Origin: Bacteroidaceae bacterium
GTDB lineage: Bacteria; Bacteroidota; Bacteroidia; Bacteroidales; Bacteroidaceae
Direction of reading: 5' to 3'
NCBI GenBank assembly: GCA_017622495.1
Contig: JAGAQY010000060.1
Location: forward strand, 1-36,613
Length of the DNA: 36,613 nt
In this document: piece after piece, positions 16,357 to 26,016 of the stretch
Position numbering within the stretch: the first letter of the stretch is position 1
How the letters are laid out: each line of letters begins with the position of its first letter
Made by a program: the position numbers and the translations under genes
Notes under the pieces: model-generated
What the model saw: only the letters and a program-made list of their open reading frames with translations
What the model was told of the DNA's origin: nothing
Databases searched by the model: none

Positions 16357-18288
16357 TCATAACTCCTCCGGTTTATCCTCCTCCACCACGAGGTTGTCAA
16401 TGATAAAGTTCTGGCGTTCCATGGTGTTCTTTCCCATGTAGAACTCGAGAAGACCCATCACGGCATCGTTCTTGTGGAGGCTGACACGCTCGAGGCGGAT
16501 GTCCTTGCCGATGAAGTGCTTGAACTCGTCGGGCGAAATCTCACCGAGACCCTTGAATCGGGTGATCTCGGGATTGGGGCCGAGGTCGGCGATAGCCTTC
16601 TGGCGCTCCTCCTCGGAGTAGCAGTAGCGGGTGATGAAGTCGCTCTTGCGGTCGGTGTCGTTCTCCTTCTTGTAGCCCTTGATGAGGCGTTTCCTGTTGC
16701 GCACACGGAAAAGCGGCGTCTGCAGGATGTATACGTGGCCCTTTTTGATGAGGTCGGGGAAGAATTGCAGGAAGAAGGTAATCATCAGCAAGCGGATGTG
16801 CATGCCGTCGACATCGGCATCGGTGGCCACGATGACCTTGTTGTAACGGAGTCCCTCGAGGCCATCCTCGATGTTGAGCGCGGCTTGCAGGAGGTTAAAC
16901 TCCTCGTTCTCGTAGACCACCTTCTTGGTGAGGCCGAACGAGTTGAGCGGTTTACCGCGCAGGCTGAACACGGCCTGTGTGTTCACGTCGCGACTCTTGG
17001 TGATGGAACCACTCGCTGAATCGCCCTCAGTGATGAAGATGCACGACTCGTCAGTGCGGTCGCCCTTGGCGTCGTTGAAGTGGATGCGGCAGTCGCGCAG
17101 CTTGCGATTGTGCATGTTGACCTTCTTGGCACGCTCACGGGCTATCTTAGTGACACCGGCAATGGCTTTGCGCTCCTTCTCGCTCTCCTGAATCTTCTGC
17201 AACATGGTGTCGGCCACCTCGGTGTTGCGGTGCAGGTAGTTGTCAACCTCGGTCTTGATGAAGTCGCCCACAAACTTGTTGAGGCTGCGGCCACCGGGTT
17301 CCATGGCGGTAGAACCCAACTTCACCTTGGTCTGGCTCTCAAACACCGGCTCCTCCACGTTGATGGCGATGGCACCCACGATACCGTTGCGGATATCGGT
17401 GAATTCGTGGTTTTTGTTATAAAACTCCTTGATGGTGCGGGCAATATGCTCCTTGAAGGCACTTTGGTGAGTACCGCCCTGTGTGGTATGTTGGCCATTG
17501 ACGAAGGAGTAGTACTCCTCGCCGTACTGGTCGGTATGGGTGAAGGCAATCTCTATGTCCTCGGTCTTGAGGTGTATGATGGGGTAGAGCGATGTGGCCG
17601 TCATGTTGTCGGTGAGCAGGTCTACCAAACCATTGCGCGAGAGGATGCGCTTGCCGTTGTACATGATGGTGAGGCCCGTGTTGAGGTAGGTGTAGTTGCG
17701 CAACATGGTCTCGATATAGGCCGAGCGGAACGAGTAGCCTACAAAGAGTGTATTGTCGGGCTCGAAGACGATGCGTGTGCCCGTCTCCTCGGGGCCTGCA
17801 TTCTCGGTGGTGTCGCTCACCATGTTGCCCTTCTCGAACACTACCGTACGCACCTTGCCGTCGCGGTATGAGCTGGCCTCGAAGTGGGCACTCAGGGCGT
17901 TCACTGCCTTCACACCCACACCGTTCAAGCCTACGCTCTTCTTGAAGGCCTTGCTATCATACTTACCGCCGGTATTGAGCACGCTCACTGCCTCCATCAG
18001 CTTGCCCTGAGGGATGCCGCGGCCATAGTCGCGCACGCTGACGCGCTTGTGGTCGGTGATGTCAATCTCGATACGCTTGCCGGCATGCATCTTAAACTCG
18101 TCGATGGAGTTGTCGATGACCTCCTTGAGCAGCACATAGATACCGTCGTCGTTCTGCGAGCCGTCGCCCAGCTTACCGATATACATACCGGGACGCAGGC
18201 GCACGTGCTCCATATCACTCAGGTGGCGTATGTTGTCGTCAGTATACGCTACCTGTTCCTCAATGGGCATATTTAGTTCGTCGCTCAT
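16357..18288 (-). CDS. parE: DNA topoisomerase IV subunit B
   Basis: This is the ATPase subunit of the type II topoisomerase that decatenates chromosomes. It is 643 residues from the chosen start. The GHKL ATPase domain is seen as [20 protein letters not shown] and [14 protein letters not shown]. The TOPRIM domain has [11 protein letters not shown] and later [12 protein letters not shown]. The C-terminal part carries [13 protein letters not shown]. The reading frame could extend 18 codons upstream to 18342, but those codons lie in an R1 repeat, so I chose ATG 18288 ([12 protein letters not shown]). ParE rather than GyrB is the better call from its length and sequence style; parC is not in the window. 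Confidence 0.92.
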   Translation of the reverse strand: MSDELNMPIEEQVAYTDDNIRHLSDMEHVRLRPGMYIGKLGDGSQNDDGIYVLLKEVIDNSIDEFKMHAGKRIEIDITDHKRVSVRDYGRGIPQGKLMEAVSVLNTGGKYDSKAFKKSVGLNGVGVKAVNALSAHFEASSYRDGKVRTVVFEKGNMVSDTTENAGPEETGTRIVFEPDNTLFVGYSFRSAYIETMLRNYTYLNTGLTIMYNGKRILSRNGLVDLLTDNMTATSLYPIIHLKTEDIEIAFTHTDQYGEEYYSFVNGQHTTQGGTHQSAFKEHIARTIKEFYNKNHEFTDIRNGIVGAIAINVEEPVFESQTKVKLGSTAMEPGGRSLNKFVGDFIKTEVDNYLHRNTEVADTMLQKIQESEKERKAIAGVTKIARERAKKVNMHNRKLRDCRIHFNDAKGDRTDESCIFITEGDSASGSITKSRDVNTQAVFSLRGKPLNSFGLTKKVVYENEEFNLLQAALNIEDGLEGLRYNKVIVATDADVDGMHIRLLMITFFLQFFPDLIKKGHVYILQTPLFRVRNRKRLIKGYKKENDTDRKSDFITRYCYSEEERQKAIADLGPNPEITRFKGLGEISPDEFKHFIGKDIRLERVSLHKNDAVMGLLEFYMGKNTMERQNFIIDNLVVEEDKPEEL

Positions 18289-18302
18289 GTTGATTTGAGT
18301 TT

Positions 18303-18383
18303 GTAAATGTTTCACATTTAAGGCCACTTGCTTGCTCTGCAATATTATGCAAGCATATATTGCTCTCGCTACGCTGCGTGGTT
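18303..18383 (-). repeat. R1 element, copy 6
   Basis: This copy lies inside the probable parE leader, between the promoter-like box at 18450 and the start at 18288. The upper stem here is ATGC-TT-GCAT in place of GTGC-TT-GCAT, restoring a Watson-Crick pair. The small hairpin is AAATGT-GAA-ACATTT. Confidence 0.9.
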
Positions 18384-18449
18384 GTAAGTTTTTGAGTTAA
18401 AGCGCTACAAACTTATAAACTCAAAAACTTACAAACTGAAATTATCGGG

Positions 18450-18457
18450 TAAAGTTA
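18450..18457 (-). promoter_or_regulatory. Probable parE promoter -7 box
   Basis: TAACTTTA on the minus strand is one base from TAnnTTTG. It would give a leader of about 155 nt that includes the R1 element. Confidence 0.45.
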
Positions 18458-18510
18458 CAACTTTTTTATGAGAAAAAACGAGCGCGAGGAGGAAATCTGC
18501 CGTCACAGCC

Positions 18511-19641
18511 CTAAATCTTCTTCATGTAGGCACGGCGACGCTTATGATTCTCACGCTCGAAATAGTCCCACTGGGCTTGCATCTTGGAATTGCTCTCCAA
18601 CTCAGGATTGCTCTCCGACCACTTGTAGCCAAGGTTGTTGTGCACCGGGATGATATCGTCAAATATCAACGCCACAGCACCCTTGCCCTGATACTCAGGC
18701 TTCACTGCCACGAGCAACATCTCGGTTGTTTGCGTGCTGTTCCACTTGAGAGCCTTGACGAGGTGCCACCAACCGAAGGGGAACATGAAGCCACGTGCCT
18801 TCTGAAAAGCCTTGGCCAATGAGGGGAGCAGTACACCGAAACCGATGAGGTTGTCATTCTTATCCACGATAATGGGCACAAGGCGAAGGTCGAGCAGAGG
18901 TAAATAGCTATTGATGTACTGCTGTATCTGCTTGGGAGAAAGTGCCGAAAAGCCATAAAGATCAGCATAAGCCTCATTGAGCAGCTCGAAAATGGCCACT
19001 CCGCGCTCACGGGCGAGCTTGCTATGCGAAGTGTACTTCATAACCCTCAGCCCATACTTCTCTTTCACGATACGAGTGATGCGCGCATGCTTCTCGGGCA
19101 ATGCCTCAGGCGCCGTGAGCAGGTATTCCATCCAGTCTACATCCTTCACATAGCCCATACGTTCCAAATGCACAGGATAGTAGGGATAGTTGTATATAGT
19201 GGCCATGGTACCTATACGGTCGAAGCCCTCGACAAGCATACCCTCGGGATCAAAGTCGGTGAATCCCAATGGGCCATGCGCCTCAGTCATGCCACGCTCA
19301 CGCCCCCACTGCTCTACAGTGGCAAACAGAGCATCTACCACCTCGACGTCGTCGATAAAATCGACCCATCCGAAACGAACAGCCTTCTTGTTCCACACCG
19401 AATTGGCCTTATGATTGATGATAGCAACGATACGGCCTACGACCTTACCATCACGCAATGCGATGAAGGGTTGCGCCTCACAAAACTCGAAGGCTGCATT
19501 CTTGTTAGGGTCAAGGGTATCGCGTACATCGGTATAGAGTTCGGGCACGGCATAGGGAGAATCCTTATACAATGCGTAATTGAAGCATATAAACTGCTTC
19601 ATCTCCTTTTTTGTAGTGACCGGGATAATGGTTAAAGGCAT
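18511..19641 (-). CDS. GNAT-like N-acetyltransferase family protein
   Basis: This 376-residue protein resembles the large Bacteroidota family annotated as GNAT-like or YghO-like. Visible features are an N-terminal segment with PFIALRDGKVVGRIVAIIN (about 60-78), EAHGPLGFTDFDPEGMLVEG (about 122-140) and the acetyl-CoA-binding-like stretch MLLVAVKPEYQGKGAVALI (about 316-334), where QGKG matches the Q/RxxGxG/A loop. The substrate is unknown. No signal peptide or membrane segment is seen. An R1 element lies in the leader (19674-19756), with a promoter-like box at 19850. Confidence 0.78.
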   Translation of the reverse strand: MPLTIIPVTTKKEMKQFICFNYALYKDSPYAVPELYTDVRDTLDPNKNAAFEFCEAQPFIALRDGKVVGRIVAIINHKANSVWNKKAVRFGWVDFIDDVEVVDALFATVEQWGRERGMTEAHGPLGFTDFDPEGMLVEGFDRIGTMATIYNYPYYPVHLERMGYVKDVDWMEYLLTAPEALPEKHARITRIVKEKYGLRVMKYTSHSKLARERGVAIFELLNEAYADLYGFSALSPKQIQQYINSYLPLLDLRLVPIIVDKNDNLIGFGVLLPSLAKAFQKARGFMFPFGWWHLVKALKWNSTQTTEMLLVAVKPEYQGKGAVALIFDDIIPVHNNLGYKWSESNPELESNSKMQAQWDYFERENHKRRRAYMKKI

Positions 19642-19673
19642 GGTTCTGAGTTGTGAGTTGTGAGTTATGAGTT

Positions 19674-19756
19674 ATAAATGTTTTACATTTAAGACCACTT
19701 GCTTGCTTGGCAATATTATGCAAGCACATATTGCTCTCGCTATGCTGCGTGGTTGT
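19674..19756 (-). repeat. R1 element, copy 7
   Basis: This standard copy has one substitution in the CGCAGCGTAGC flank. It lies about 33 bp before the GNAT-like start codon in sense orientation, inside its probable leader. Confidence 0.9.
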
Positions 19757-19849
19757 GAGTTGTCGTCCGGATGGCAGTTTTCGTTTTCGTTAACGTTTTC
19801 GTTAACGTTATCGTTACAGCCAAAGGATGTTTAAAATTGTTTGTCGGGG

Positions 19850-19857
19850 TAAAGATA
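19850..19857 (-). promoter_or_regulatory. Probable promoter -7 box of the GNAT-like gene
   Basis: TATCTTTA on the minus strand is one base from TAnnTTTG and is followed by CCCCG, much like the parE box at 18450. It implies a leader of about 200 nt containing R1 copy 7. Confidence 0.4.
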
Positions 19858-19913
19858 ACGCTTTTTCACAATTAAATGCTCGCAACAAGCATAAAAAAGT
19901 GCAAAAAAACGTA

Positions 19914-21098
19914 TTAAGGGACGAATTTCACTTTTTCGCCATGAATGATGACCCTCTTCTCATCGGCTAATGTAGTAGCAAAGAGGTAGGCATCGCCCCC
20001 ATCAGCTATCTTCATACGCTTGCGTAGCACCTCAGGACGCTCAGGGAAATTGCGCACAGCAAGATTGGCCTTTTTCAATTCGGAAGAGAGTCGCTTGAGC
20101 TCATTTTTGCCGAATCCATCGACACTTTTCACCTCAAAGACACGACCAGGGAAGTCGGGCACGAGAATATCGGACGTGTAAAGATGCGTATTGCGATGCA
20201 GTTTCTCCAAGCCATAGCGCAGGGCCGGCAATCGGAAGCAGCCGGCCTTCATCATCGAACTGTTGGGCTCGTATAGATAACGGCCTACAGCGGCAGTATA
20301 GATGCACTGCGCCTCTTGTTCCTCCTCGTATGTGAAATCAAAGGTATGCACATGATTGCCATGAAAGTTTACCGTACAGACACTCACCCCGCCGCCTGCA
20401 CGGCCACCGAGAACAAGAAGCAGTTCCTTGCACTCATTACTTACCGACACCACATGTACCTCGCGCACCGAGGTGAGCTGGGCGAGAGCCTGCGAGATGT
20501 CGAGCATGGGCGAGCACTTTACCATCACATGCGCTGCCTTTTGTAGCAACAGCGCCTCCATCTGGCACACATCGGGTTCACAATCGCTCAAGGCCACTAC
20601 TTTATTGCCAATCCCGTCTCTTCGGGCGGGATCCAGGAATATCCAGTCCTGCAAAGGAATCGATGGAAGCATCTCGGCACTATTGCCGTTTACTACCTGA
20701 ATAGGGAGTCCCAATAATCCAAAGTTGTGACGGGCTATCTGACACAGTTCCTCGTTACGTTCTATATAGGTAGTCTCATCAAAGTGTTCAGACATATAAC
20801 TGCAGTCAATGCCGAAGCCGCCCGTGAGGTCGGTCAGTCTACAACCCCGCACGAGTGAGGCCTTATAGCGGGCAGTAACCTCCGACGAGCACTGCTCCAT
20901 CGACAGGCGCACAGGATACACCACCCCATCGGTAGCTGCCCAAGTGGGCAGCTTCGCGGAAGCCAATCGGCGCCCCTCGATCTGTGTGGCCGCCACACGC
21001 ATATCTACCAATGGATAGCGCGAAGCCTGCAATGCCAGTTGGCGCACATCGTCACCAGCGTGCTCGCGGATAAAAGCCTGCGTGTGTTCGTCAATCAT
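19914..21098 (-). CDS. Class I SAM-dependent methyltransferase with THUMP-like C-terminus
   Basis: This 394-residue protein carries a Rossmann-type methyltransferase fold in the middle. LTDLTGGFGIDCSYMSEHFD (about 88-107) is the SAM-binding motif I region. ERNEELCQIARHNFGLLGL follows, then DWIFLDPARRDG (about 151-162), the motif IV stretch with DPAR. The C-terminal part matches the THUMP-like extension found in Bacteroidota members of this family (GRVFEVKSVDGFGKNELKR). The substrate, probably RNA, is unproven. It is divergent from pgeF, with 128 bp between the start codons. Confidence 0.82.
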   Translation of the reverse strand: MIDEHTQAFIREHAGDDVRQLALQASRYPLVDMRVAATQIEGRRLASAKLPTWAATDGVVYPVRLSMEQCSSEVTARYKASLVRGCRLTDLTGGFGIDCSYMSEHFDETTYIERNEELCQIARHNFGLLGLPIQVVNGNSAEMLPSIPLQDWIFLDPARRDGIGNKVVALSDCEPDVCQMEALLLQKAAHVMVKCSPMLDISQALAQLTSVREVHVVSVSNECKELLLVLGGRAGGGVSVCTVNFHGNHVHTFDFTYEEEQEAQCIYTAAVGRYLYEPNSSMMKAGCFRLPALRYGLEKLHRNTHLYTSDILVPDFPGRVFEVKSVDGFGKNELKRLSSELKKANLAVRNFPERPEVLRKRMKIADGGDAYLFATTLADEKRVIIHGEKVKFVP

Positions 21099-21169
21099 AG
21101 CCTATCAGAATCTTTTGCAACAGCGAAGATACATCAACGACGGGAAACGGCAAAATTTACCACTCTATT

Positions 21170-21201
21170 TTTGTAGATATTGCAAACATCGCGTACCTTT
21201 G
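21170..21201 (+). promoter_or_regulatory. Promoter of pgeF
   Basis: TTTG (21170-21173), exactly 20 bp, then TACCTTTG (21194-21201) is a full Bacteroidetes sigma-ABfr-type promoter. Transcription would begin near 21207, downstream of the in-frame GTG at 21203, so the ATG at 21227 must be the start. Confidence 0.85.
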
Positions 21202-21226
21202 TGTGCAAATAGAGATTTTGTCTGCT

Positions 21227-22030
21227 ATGAGGAGCACTACCCCACTACACCTTTACCCGATGCCCAATAGCGAGGTCACAGCATTCAGCACCACGCGCCA
21301 TGGCGGATGTGGAAGCGATGCATACGCAGGATTCAACTGTACGCCCTATGTGGGTGACAAGCCGGCGGTGGTAAAGGCCAACCAAGAGCTGTTATGTGAG
21401 CTACTGAGCATACCTACCGAGAGACTTATTATACCCTATCAGACACACAGTTGCAATATACTGACTATCGATGATACTTTCAGACACTTGTCGGCCGATG
21501 CACGCCATGCCATAATGCAAGAAAAAGATGCAGTGATGACCCACGTAGAGGGACTATGCTTATGCGTGTCGACAGCCGACTGCATACCCATATTGCTTTA
21601 CGATGCCACCCATAAGGCCATAGCTGCCGTACATGCCGGATGGAGAGGCACAGTGGAGCGTATCGTGACACAGACAGTGGAAGCCATGCACGAAACCTAT
21701 GGTACCGAGGGGACCGACATCCATGCCGTCATAGGGCCAGGAATATCACTCGAAGCCTTTGAAGTGGGCATGGAGGTGTATGAGGCATTCAAGGAACGCG
21801 GATTCGACATGGAACAAATAGCACGCTGGTACCCAGAAAAGGAGAAGTATCATCTGGACCTGCCTAATGCCAATCGCCTACAACTGCTATCCGCAGGTGT
21901 GCCCGTCGGACAGATTCTCGATAGTGGCATCTGCACATATACCCGTCATCAAGATTTCTTCTCGGCCCGTAGGCTGGGGGTAAAGTCGGGCAGGATACTT
22001 AACGGAATCATGTTGACAAATGACAAATGA
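21227..22030 (+). CDS. pgeF: Peptidoglycan editing factor / laccase-domain protein
   Basis: This 267-residue protein of the YfiH/PgeF family removes L-serine misincorporated into peptidoglycan precursors; some members act on purine nucleosides. The metal-binding triad is visible as H74 (YQTH), C119 (STADC) and H136 (AVHAGWRG). CTYTRHQDFFSARR near the end is also typical. I chose ATG 21227 because the promoter ends at 21201. It is followed after a repeat-filled gap of about 110 bp by the B3/B4-domain gene and rdgB, all on the plus strand. Confidence 0.93.
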   Translation: MRSTTPLHLYPMPNSEVTAFSTTRHGGCGSDAYAGFNCTPYVGDKPAVVKANQELLCELLSIPTERLIIPYQTHSCNILTIDDTFRHLSADARHAIMQEKDAVMTHVEGLCLCVSTADCIPILLYDATHKAIAAVHAGWRGTVERIVTQTVEAMHETYGTEGTDIHAVIGPGISLEAFEVGMEVYEAFKERGFDMEQIARWYPEKEKYHLDLPNANRLQLLSAGVPVGQILDSGICTYTRHQDFFSARRLGVKSGRILNGIMLTNDK

Positions 22031-22141
22031 CAATTCACAATTGACAATTCACAATTCACAACTCATAACTCATAACTCACAATTCATAACTCATAATTCA
22101 TAACTCATAACTCATAATTCATAACTCATAACTCATAACTC
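22031..22141. repeat. Degenerate AACTCATAACTCAC / CAATTGACAATTC repeat array
   Basis: Nine- to ten-base units fill the entire gap between pgeF and the next gene. The last unit (ACTCATG) supplies that gene's start codon context. No Shine-Dalgarno sequence is present. Confidence 0.85.
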
Positions 22142-22816
22142 ATGTATACTATTACCGTATCAAAAGAGATAAGAGAGAAGTGGCCGCAATATCGCGGAGC
22201 AGCCGTATATGCCTCTGTAAAAAACACTGTACTCGATGAGGACTTATGGAAAGAAATCGCCCTTTTCACCGAATATTTGCGAGCCAACGAGACTACTGAT
22301 AGTATCAAGCAACAAACGGCCATCACAGCGACTCGCGAAGCATACCGCGCCTGCGGCAAAGACCCCAGCCGCTATCGTCCGTCGGCCGAGGCACTGCGCC
22401 GCCGCCTGCTACGCGGACTTGAGCTATATCAGATTGACACGCTGGTAGACCTCATAAACCTTGTATCCTTGCGCACAGGATACAGCATCGGTGGCTTTGA
22501 TGCCGATAAGATTGCAGGCACCGACCTATGCCTTGGCATAGGCAAACACGACGAACCCTTCGAAGGCATTGGGCGCGGACCGCTCAACATAGAGTTCATG
22601 CCTGTCATACGCGACAGTATAGGTGGCATAGGTACACCCACCAGCGACCATGAGCGCACGAAGATGGACATCGGCACACACCATATCCTCGCCATCATCA
22701 ACGGCTACAGCGGTAGCGAAGGTCTGCAGGAGGCTGCTGATATGACCCAACGGCTGCTCGAGCGATACGCATCAGCCACGGATTGTCAAATATGGATGTT
22801 CGGCGAGAAACAATAA
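22142..22816 (+). CDS. B3/B4 tRNA-binding-domain protein
   Basis: This 224-residue protein resembles the free-standing B3/B4 domain related to the beta subunit of phenylalanyl-tRNA synthetase. Diagnostic segments are AYRACGKDPSRYRPSAEAL (about 68-86), LVDLINLVSLRTGYSIGGFD (about 102-121) and DIGTHHILAIINGY near 180. In the synthetase this domain edits mischarged tRNA; the role of stand-alone versions is not settled. The next gene, rdgB, starts 33 bp downstream, so co-transcription is likely. Confidence 0.88.
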   Translation: MYTITVSKEIREKWPQYRGAAVYASVKNTVLDEDLWKEIALFTEYLRANETTDSIKQQTAITATREAYRACGKDPSRYRPSAEALRRRLLRGLELYQIDTLVDLINLVSLRTGYSIGGFDADKIAGTDLCLGIGKHDEPFEGIGRGPLNIEFMPVIRDSIGGIGTPTSDHERTKMDIGTHHILAIINGYSGSEGLQEAADMTQRLLERYASATDCQIWMFGEKQ

Positions 22817-22849
22817 CCCCAAAGAACAAACGAAACCAAAAAAATTACA

Positions 22850-23494
22850 ATGAAACAGAAAATTGTATTTGCCACCAACAACACCCACAAACTCGAGGAG
22901 GTGGCTTCCATACTGGGAGAGAGCTACGAAGTAATGAGCCTACGAGAGATCGGATGCCATGACGACATACCCGAAACAGCCGACACCTTCGCCGGTAATG
23001 CCATCCAAAAGGCACGTTATATAAAGGAGCACTACGGATACGACTGCTTTGCCGATGACAGCGGCCTGGAGGTAGATGCATTGGGAGGAGCACCCGGAGT
23101 ATTCAGCGCACGCTATAGCGGTGGTGACTCGGAAGCCAATATGGAGAAGCTTTTGCACAATTTAACCGAAAAAAATGAGCGCGGTGCACAATTTCGTACA
23201 GTTATCGCGTTATTAGTAGGTGAAGAGACCCACCTGTTTGAAGGAATCGTGCGCGGCACAATCATCCATGAGCGCCGTGGCGAAGGAGGATTCGGATACG
23301 ACCCCATCTTTGTACCCGAAGGATACGATCTCACCTTTGCCCAGCTGGGCAGCGATGTGAAGAACCGTATCAGCCACCGCGCCAAGGCAGTGGAGAAACT
23401 GGCGGAGTACCTTTGTAACAATTCCGCAGCGCGGCGAGAGCATAGTCAAGCATGCTTGAACTATGCCGAGCAAGCAAGGAATCTTAATGCGTAG
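22850..23494 (+). CDS. rdgB: Non-canonical purine NTP pyrophosphatase (RdgB/HAM1)
   Basis: This 214-residue enzyme hydrolyses ITP, dITP and XTP to the monophosphates, keeping deaminated purines out of DNA and RNA. Motifs are [13 protein letters not shown] at the N-terminus, [20 protein letters not shown] (about 65-84) and [12 protein letters not shown] (about 144-155), with SHRAKA near the end. The usual length is about 195. The final ~24 residues, from NNSAARREH onward, are encoded by a diverged R1 element, so the native stop appears lost and read through into the repeat. Confidence 0.94.
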   Translation: MKQKIVFATNNTHKLEEVASILGESYEVMSLREIGCHDDIPETADTFAGNAIQKARYIKEHYGYDCFADDSGLEVDALGGAPGVFSARYSGGDSEANMEKLLHNLTEKNERGAQFRTVIALLVGEETHLFEGIVRGTIIHERRGEGGFGYDPIFVPEGYDLTFAQLGSDVKNRISHRAKAVEKLAEYLCNNSAARREHSQACLNYAEQARNLNA

Positions 23495-23503
23495 CATTAT
23501 AAT
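23426..23503 (+). repeat. R1 element, diverged copy 9
   Basis: This copy is on the plus strand and overlaps the 3' end of rdgB. Flanks match R1 (CGCAGCGCGGCGAGAGCA, GAGCAAGCAAG, TCTTAATG), but both hairpins have new stem sequences that still pair. The large one is GCATAGT / CAAGC-AT-GCTTG / bulged A / ACTATGC. The small one is TAATGC-GTA-GCATTA. It is sense-oriented with respect to porZ, 180 bp downstream. Confidence 0.88.
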
Positions 23504-23681
23504 TGAAAATTGAAAATTGAGAATTGGCCTGCCGGACGGCAACTTGATAATGGATAATGGATAAAAATCTGTGACAATCCGCCAAATCAGTGTCATCCGT
23601 GTGCCATAAAAAAAAACGATAACGAAAACGAAAACCGCCTACCGGACGGCAACTCATAAATCATAAATCAAAAACCCTCTC

Positions 23682-25997
23682 ATGTTTCGAGCCATCATAC
23701 TGACGACAACACTGCTAATACTGAGCAACGTATCCGCATGGGCGCAAACAGCCGTAGGCTCATGGCGCTCACATCTGGCCTACCATCAAGCAACACAATG
23801 CGTGAGCGTGGGAAACAAGATCTATGTCGTGAGCGACGGTTCGCTATACTCATATACCCCCGAAGACGAGTTCGTAGAATGCTATGACAAGGCCAATATC
23901 CTCAGCGATCAGGGTATACGACACATCGCAGCCGATGATCAGACAAACATCCTGGTAGTCATATATAATAACGCCAACATCGACCTCATACATCCCGACG
24001 GAAGTGTCACCAACATCACCGACTTCACCAGCAAAGTCACTCTTGACCCCACGGTAAACGACATGCGCATCACTCGGGGCAAGGCCTACCTCGCCACCAA
24101 CTTCGGACTCACTGTACTGAATGTCGAGCGTAAGGAATTTGAGGCCACCTATATGCTGGGCAAGGTGACTCACAGCTGCACAGAGATAGATGGCAGCATC
24201 TATGCAGCCACGGCAGACGGTGTGTATAGAGGAGACACCAAGGACAATCTACTGGATGCCGGCAACTGGGAACAATTAAACACTACCCTATATACTACGC
24301 TCACTGACTTTGATGGGAACCTCATCGGGCTCAAGGCCAAAGAATCGGTGTATAGAATCAGCACGACCGACGGCACCGCCACAATGCTGCGCAAAGGTCC
24401 CTTCAGCTTCATGCACTGCACCGGCGGCAAGCTCTTCGTAGGCAACCACACCAACACCTTTGTCTACCACACACTGACCGATTTCATATTACTCACCTTG
24501 GACGGCACCGTCACCTACCTCACGGCCGACGGGGACACCTACTGGAGCTGCAACGGCACTGGCGGGCTCAATGGATACCAATACGACAAAGAGAGCAAGA
24601 GCGCGACACGCACCGTGACGAGCATCATCCCCAATAGCCCGATACGCAATCATTGCCAATACATGAACTTCGTAGACGATGAGCGACTGCTCATTGCCGG
24701 CGGATGCATCAACTACTTTGACAACACCTTCTTTGACGGCACGCTCATGATGTATGAAGACGGCACCTGGAGCTCGTTCCAGGAGGAGGGCATCGCCGAG
24801 CAGACGGGTGTTCACTATAAGAACATGACCAGTATCGTACAAGACCCCACCGATGAGAGCCATCACTTTGCCTCCTCATTTGGACAAGGTATATATGAGT
24901 TTCGCGACATGAAACTGGTGCGGCACCTTACCGATAAGAACAGCGAACTCGAGACAGCAGTGCCGGGGTCGAACCGCTACACCCGCATCAGCCGACTACA
25001 ATACGATAAGGATGGCAACCTGTGGATAACCAATGCCGATGGTGGCAACAACGTGAAATCACCGCTCAAGGTGATGCACCCTGATGGCTCAATGACGAAC
25101 CTGTATTATAAGGAACTGGAATCTCTTGCCACAGTGACCGAACTGCTGTTTGACAGTCGTGGATGGGTGTGGGTAGTGAATATGCGCTACGATGCCCGCC
25201 TCTACTGCATAGACCTGAACGGCACACTGGACAACACGGCCGATGACCGCATCAAGACATTCACCGAGAAGTTTGTAGACCAGGACGGACAATCTACCGA
25301 GGTTTACTATATCAACGATATTGCCGAAGACACGAACGGCGACCTCTGGGTGATGACCGATGCAGGTCCCTACGTGCTGTACAACCCCGCGAAAGCCTTC
25401 GACGACGACTACCACTTCACCAAGATCAAGGTACCCCGCAACGATGGTACCAACTATGCAGACTACCTGCTCGATGGGGTGTACACCACCTGCCTCACCA
25501 TCGACGCAGCCAACCGCAAGTGGATAGGCACGCTCAACAACGGGCTCTACCTCATCACAGGAGATGGCCTGGAGACCGTACATCACTTCACCAAAGACAA
25601 TAGCCCCCTGCCCTCCAATACCATCGAAGGATTGGCACTGAACCACGGCTCGGGCGAGCTATATATCGGTACCGACAAGGGTTTGGTGTCGTATACCACA
25701 GATGCCACCCGTGGCGAGAGCGAGTATGCAGAGGAAAAGGTATATGCCTACCCCAATCCTGTGACGGCCGACTATACCGGACTCGTCACCATCACGGGCC
25801 TGAAAACGGGCAGCCATGTGAAGATCACCAATACCGCCGGGCGACTCGTAGCCGAGGGCACCTCACTCGGAGGCACCTTCACCTGGGACGGACGCACCCC
25901 ACAGGGCCAGCGTGTAGCCTCTGGCATCTACTACGTGCTCGGCAGCGACGAAGAGGGCAATGAGGGTATAGTGACGAAAATCTTGTTCGTGCGATAG
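23682..25997 (+). CDS. porZ: Type IX secretion system component PorZ
   Basis: This 771-residue exported protein resembles PorZ, part of the T9SS attachment complex that supplies anionic lipopolysaccharide to cargo at the cell surface. The signal peptide is about 1-21, followed by VGSWRSHLAYHQATQCVSVG, the PorZ N-terminal signature. Repeated propeller-like blades follow (for example DGNLWITNADGGNNV, RKWIGTLNNGLYLITGDGL, GELYIGTDKGLVSY). The end is a T9SS-type C-terminal domain (about 690-771) with VYAYPNPVTADYTGLVTI and ASGIYYVLG. The length is close to that of the P. gingivalis protein. It shows that the organism has a T9SS; no other T9SS gene is in the window. Confidence 0.88.
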   Translation: MFRAIILTTTLLILSNVSAWAQTAVGSWRSHLAYHQATQCVSVGNKIYVVSDGSLYSYTPEDEFVECYDKANILSDQGIRHIAADDQTNILVVIYNNANIDLIHPDGSVTNITDFTSKVTLDPTVNDMRITRGKAYLATNFGLTVLNVERKEFEATYMLGKVTHSCTEIDGSIYAATADGVYRGDTKDNLLDAGNWEQLNTTLYTTLTDFDGNLIGLKAKESVYRISTTDGTATMLRKGPFSFMHCTGGKLFVGNHTNTFVYHTLTDFILLTLDGTVTYLTADGDTYWSCNGTGGLNGYQYDKESKSATRTVTSIIPNSPIRNHCQYMNFVDDERLLIAGGCINYFDNTFFDGTLMMYEDGTWSSFQEEGIAEQTGVHYKNMTSIVQDPTDESHHFASSFGQGIYEFRDMKLVRHLTDKNSELETAVPGSNRYTRISRLQYDKDGNLWITNADGGNNVKSPLKVMHPDGSMTNLYYKELESLATVTELLFDSRGWVWVVNMRYDARLYCIDLNGTLDNTADDRIKTFTEKFVDQDGQSTEVYYINDIAEDTNGDLWVMTDAGPYVLYNPAKAFDDDYHFTKIKVPRNDGTNYADYLLDGVYTTCLTIDAANRKWIGTLNNGLYLITGDGLETVHHFTKDNSPLPSNTIEGLALNHGSGELYIGTDKGLVSYTTDATRGESEYAEEKVYAYPNPVTADYTGLVTITGLKTGSHVKITNTAGRLVAEGTSLGGTFTWDGRTPQGQRVASGIYYVLGSDEEGNEGIVTKILFVR

Positions 25998-26016
25998 AAA
26001 AATCGCACCTGCCATT

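Noticed and set aside
18289..18342. Upstream start extending ParE by 18 residues
   Set aside because: The extra codons are R1 repeat sequence; ParE homologues start near MSDELN-like sequence.
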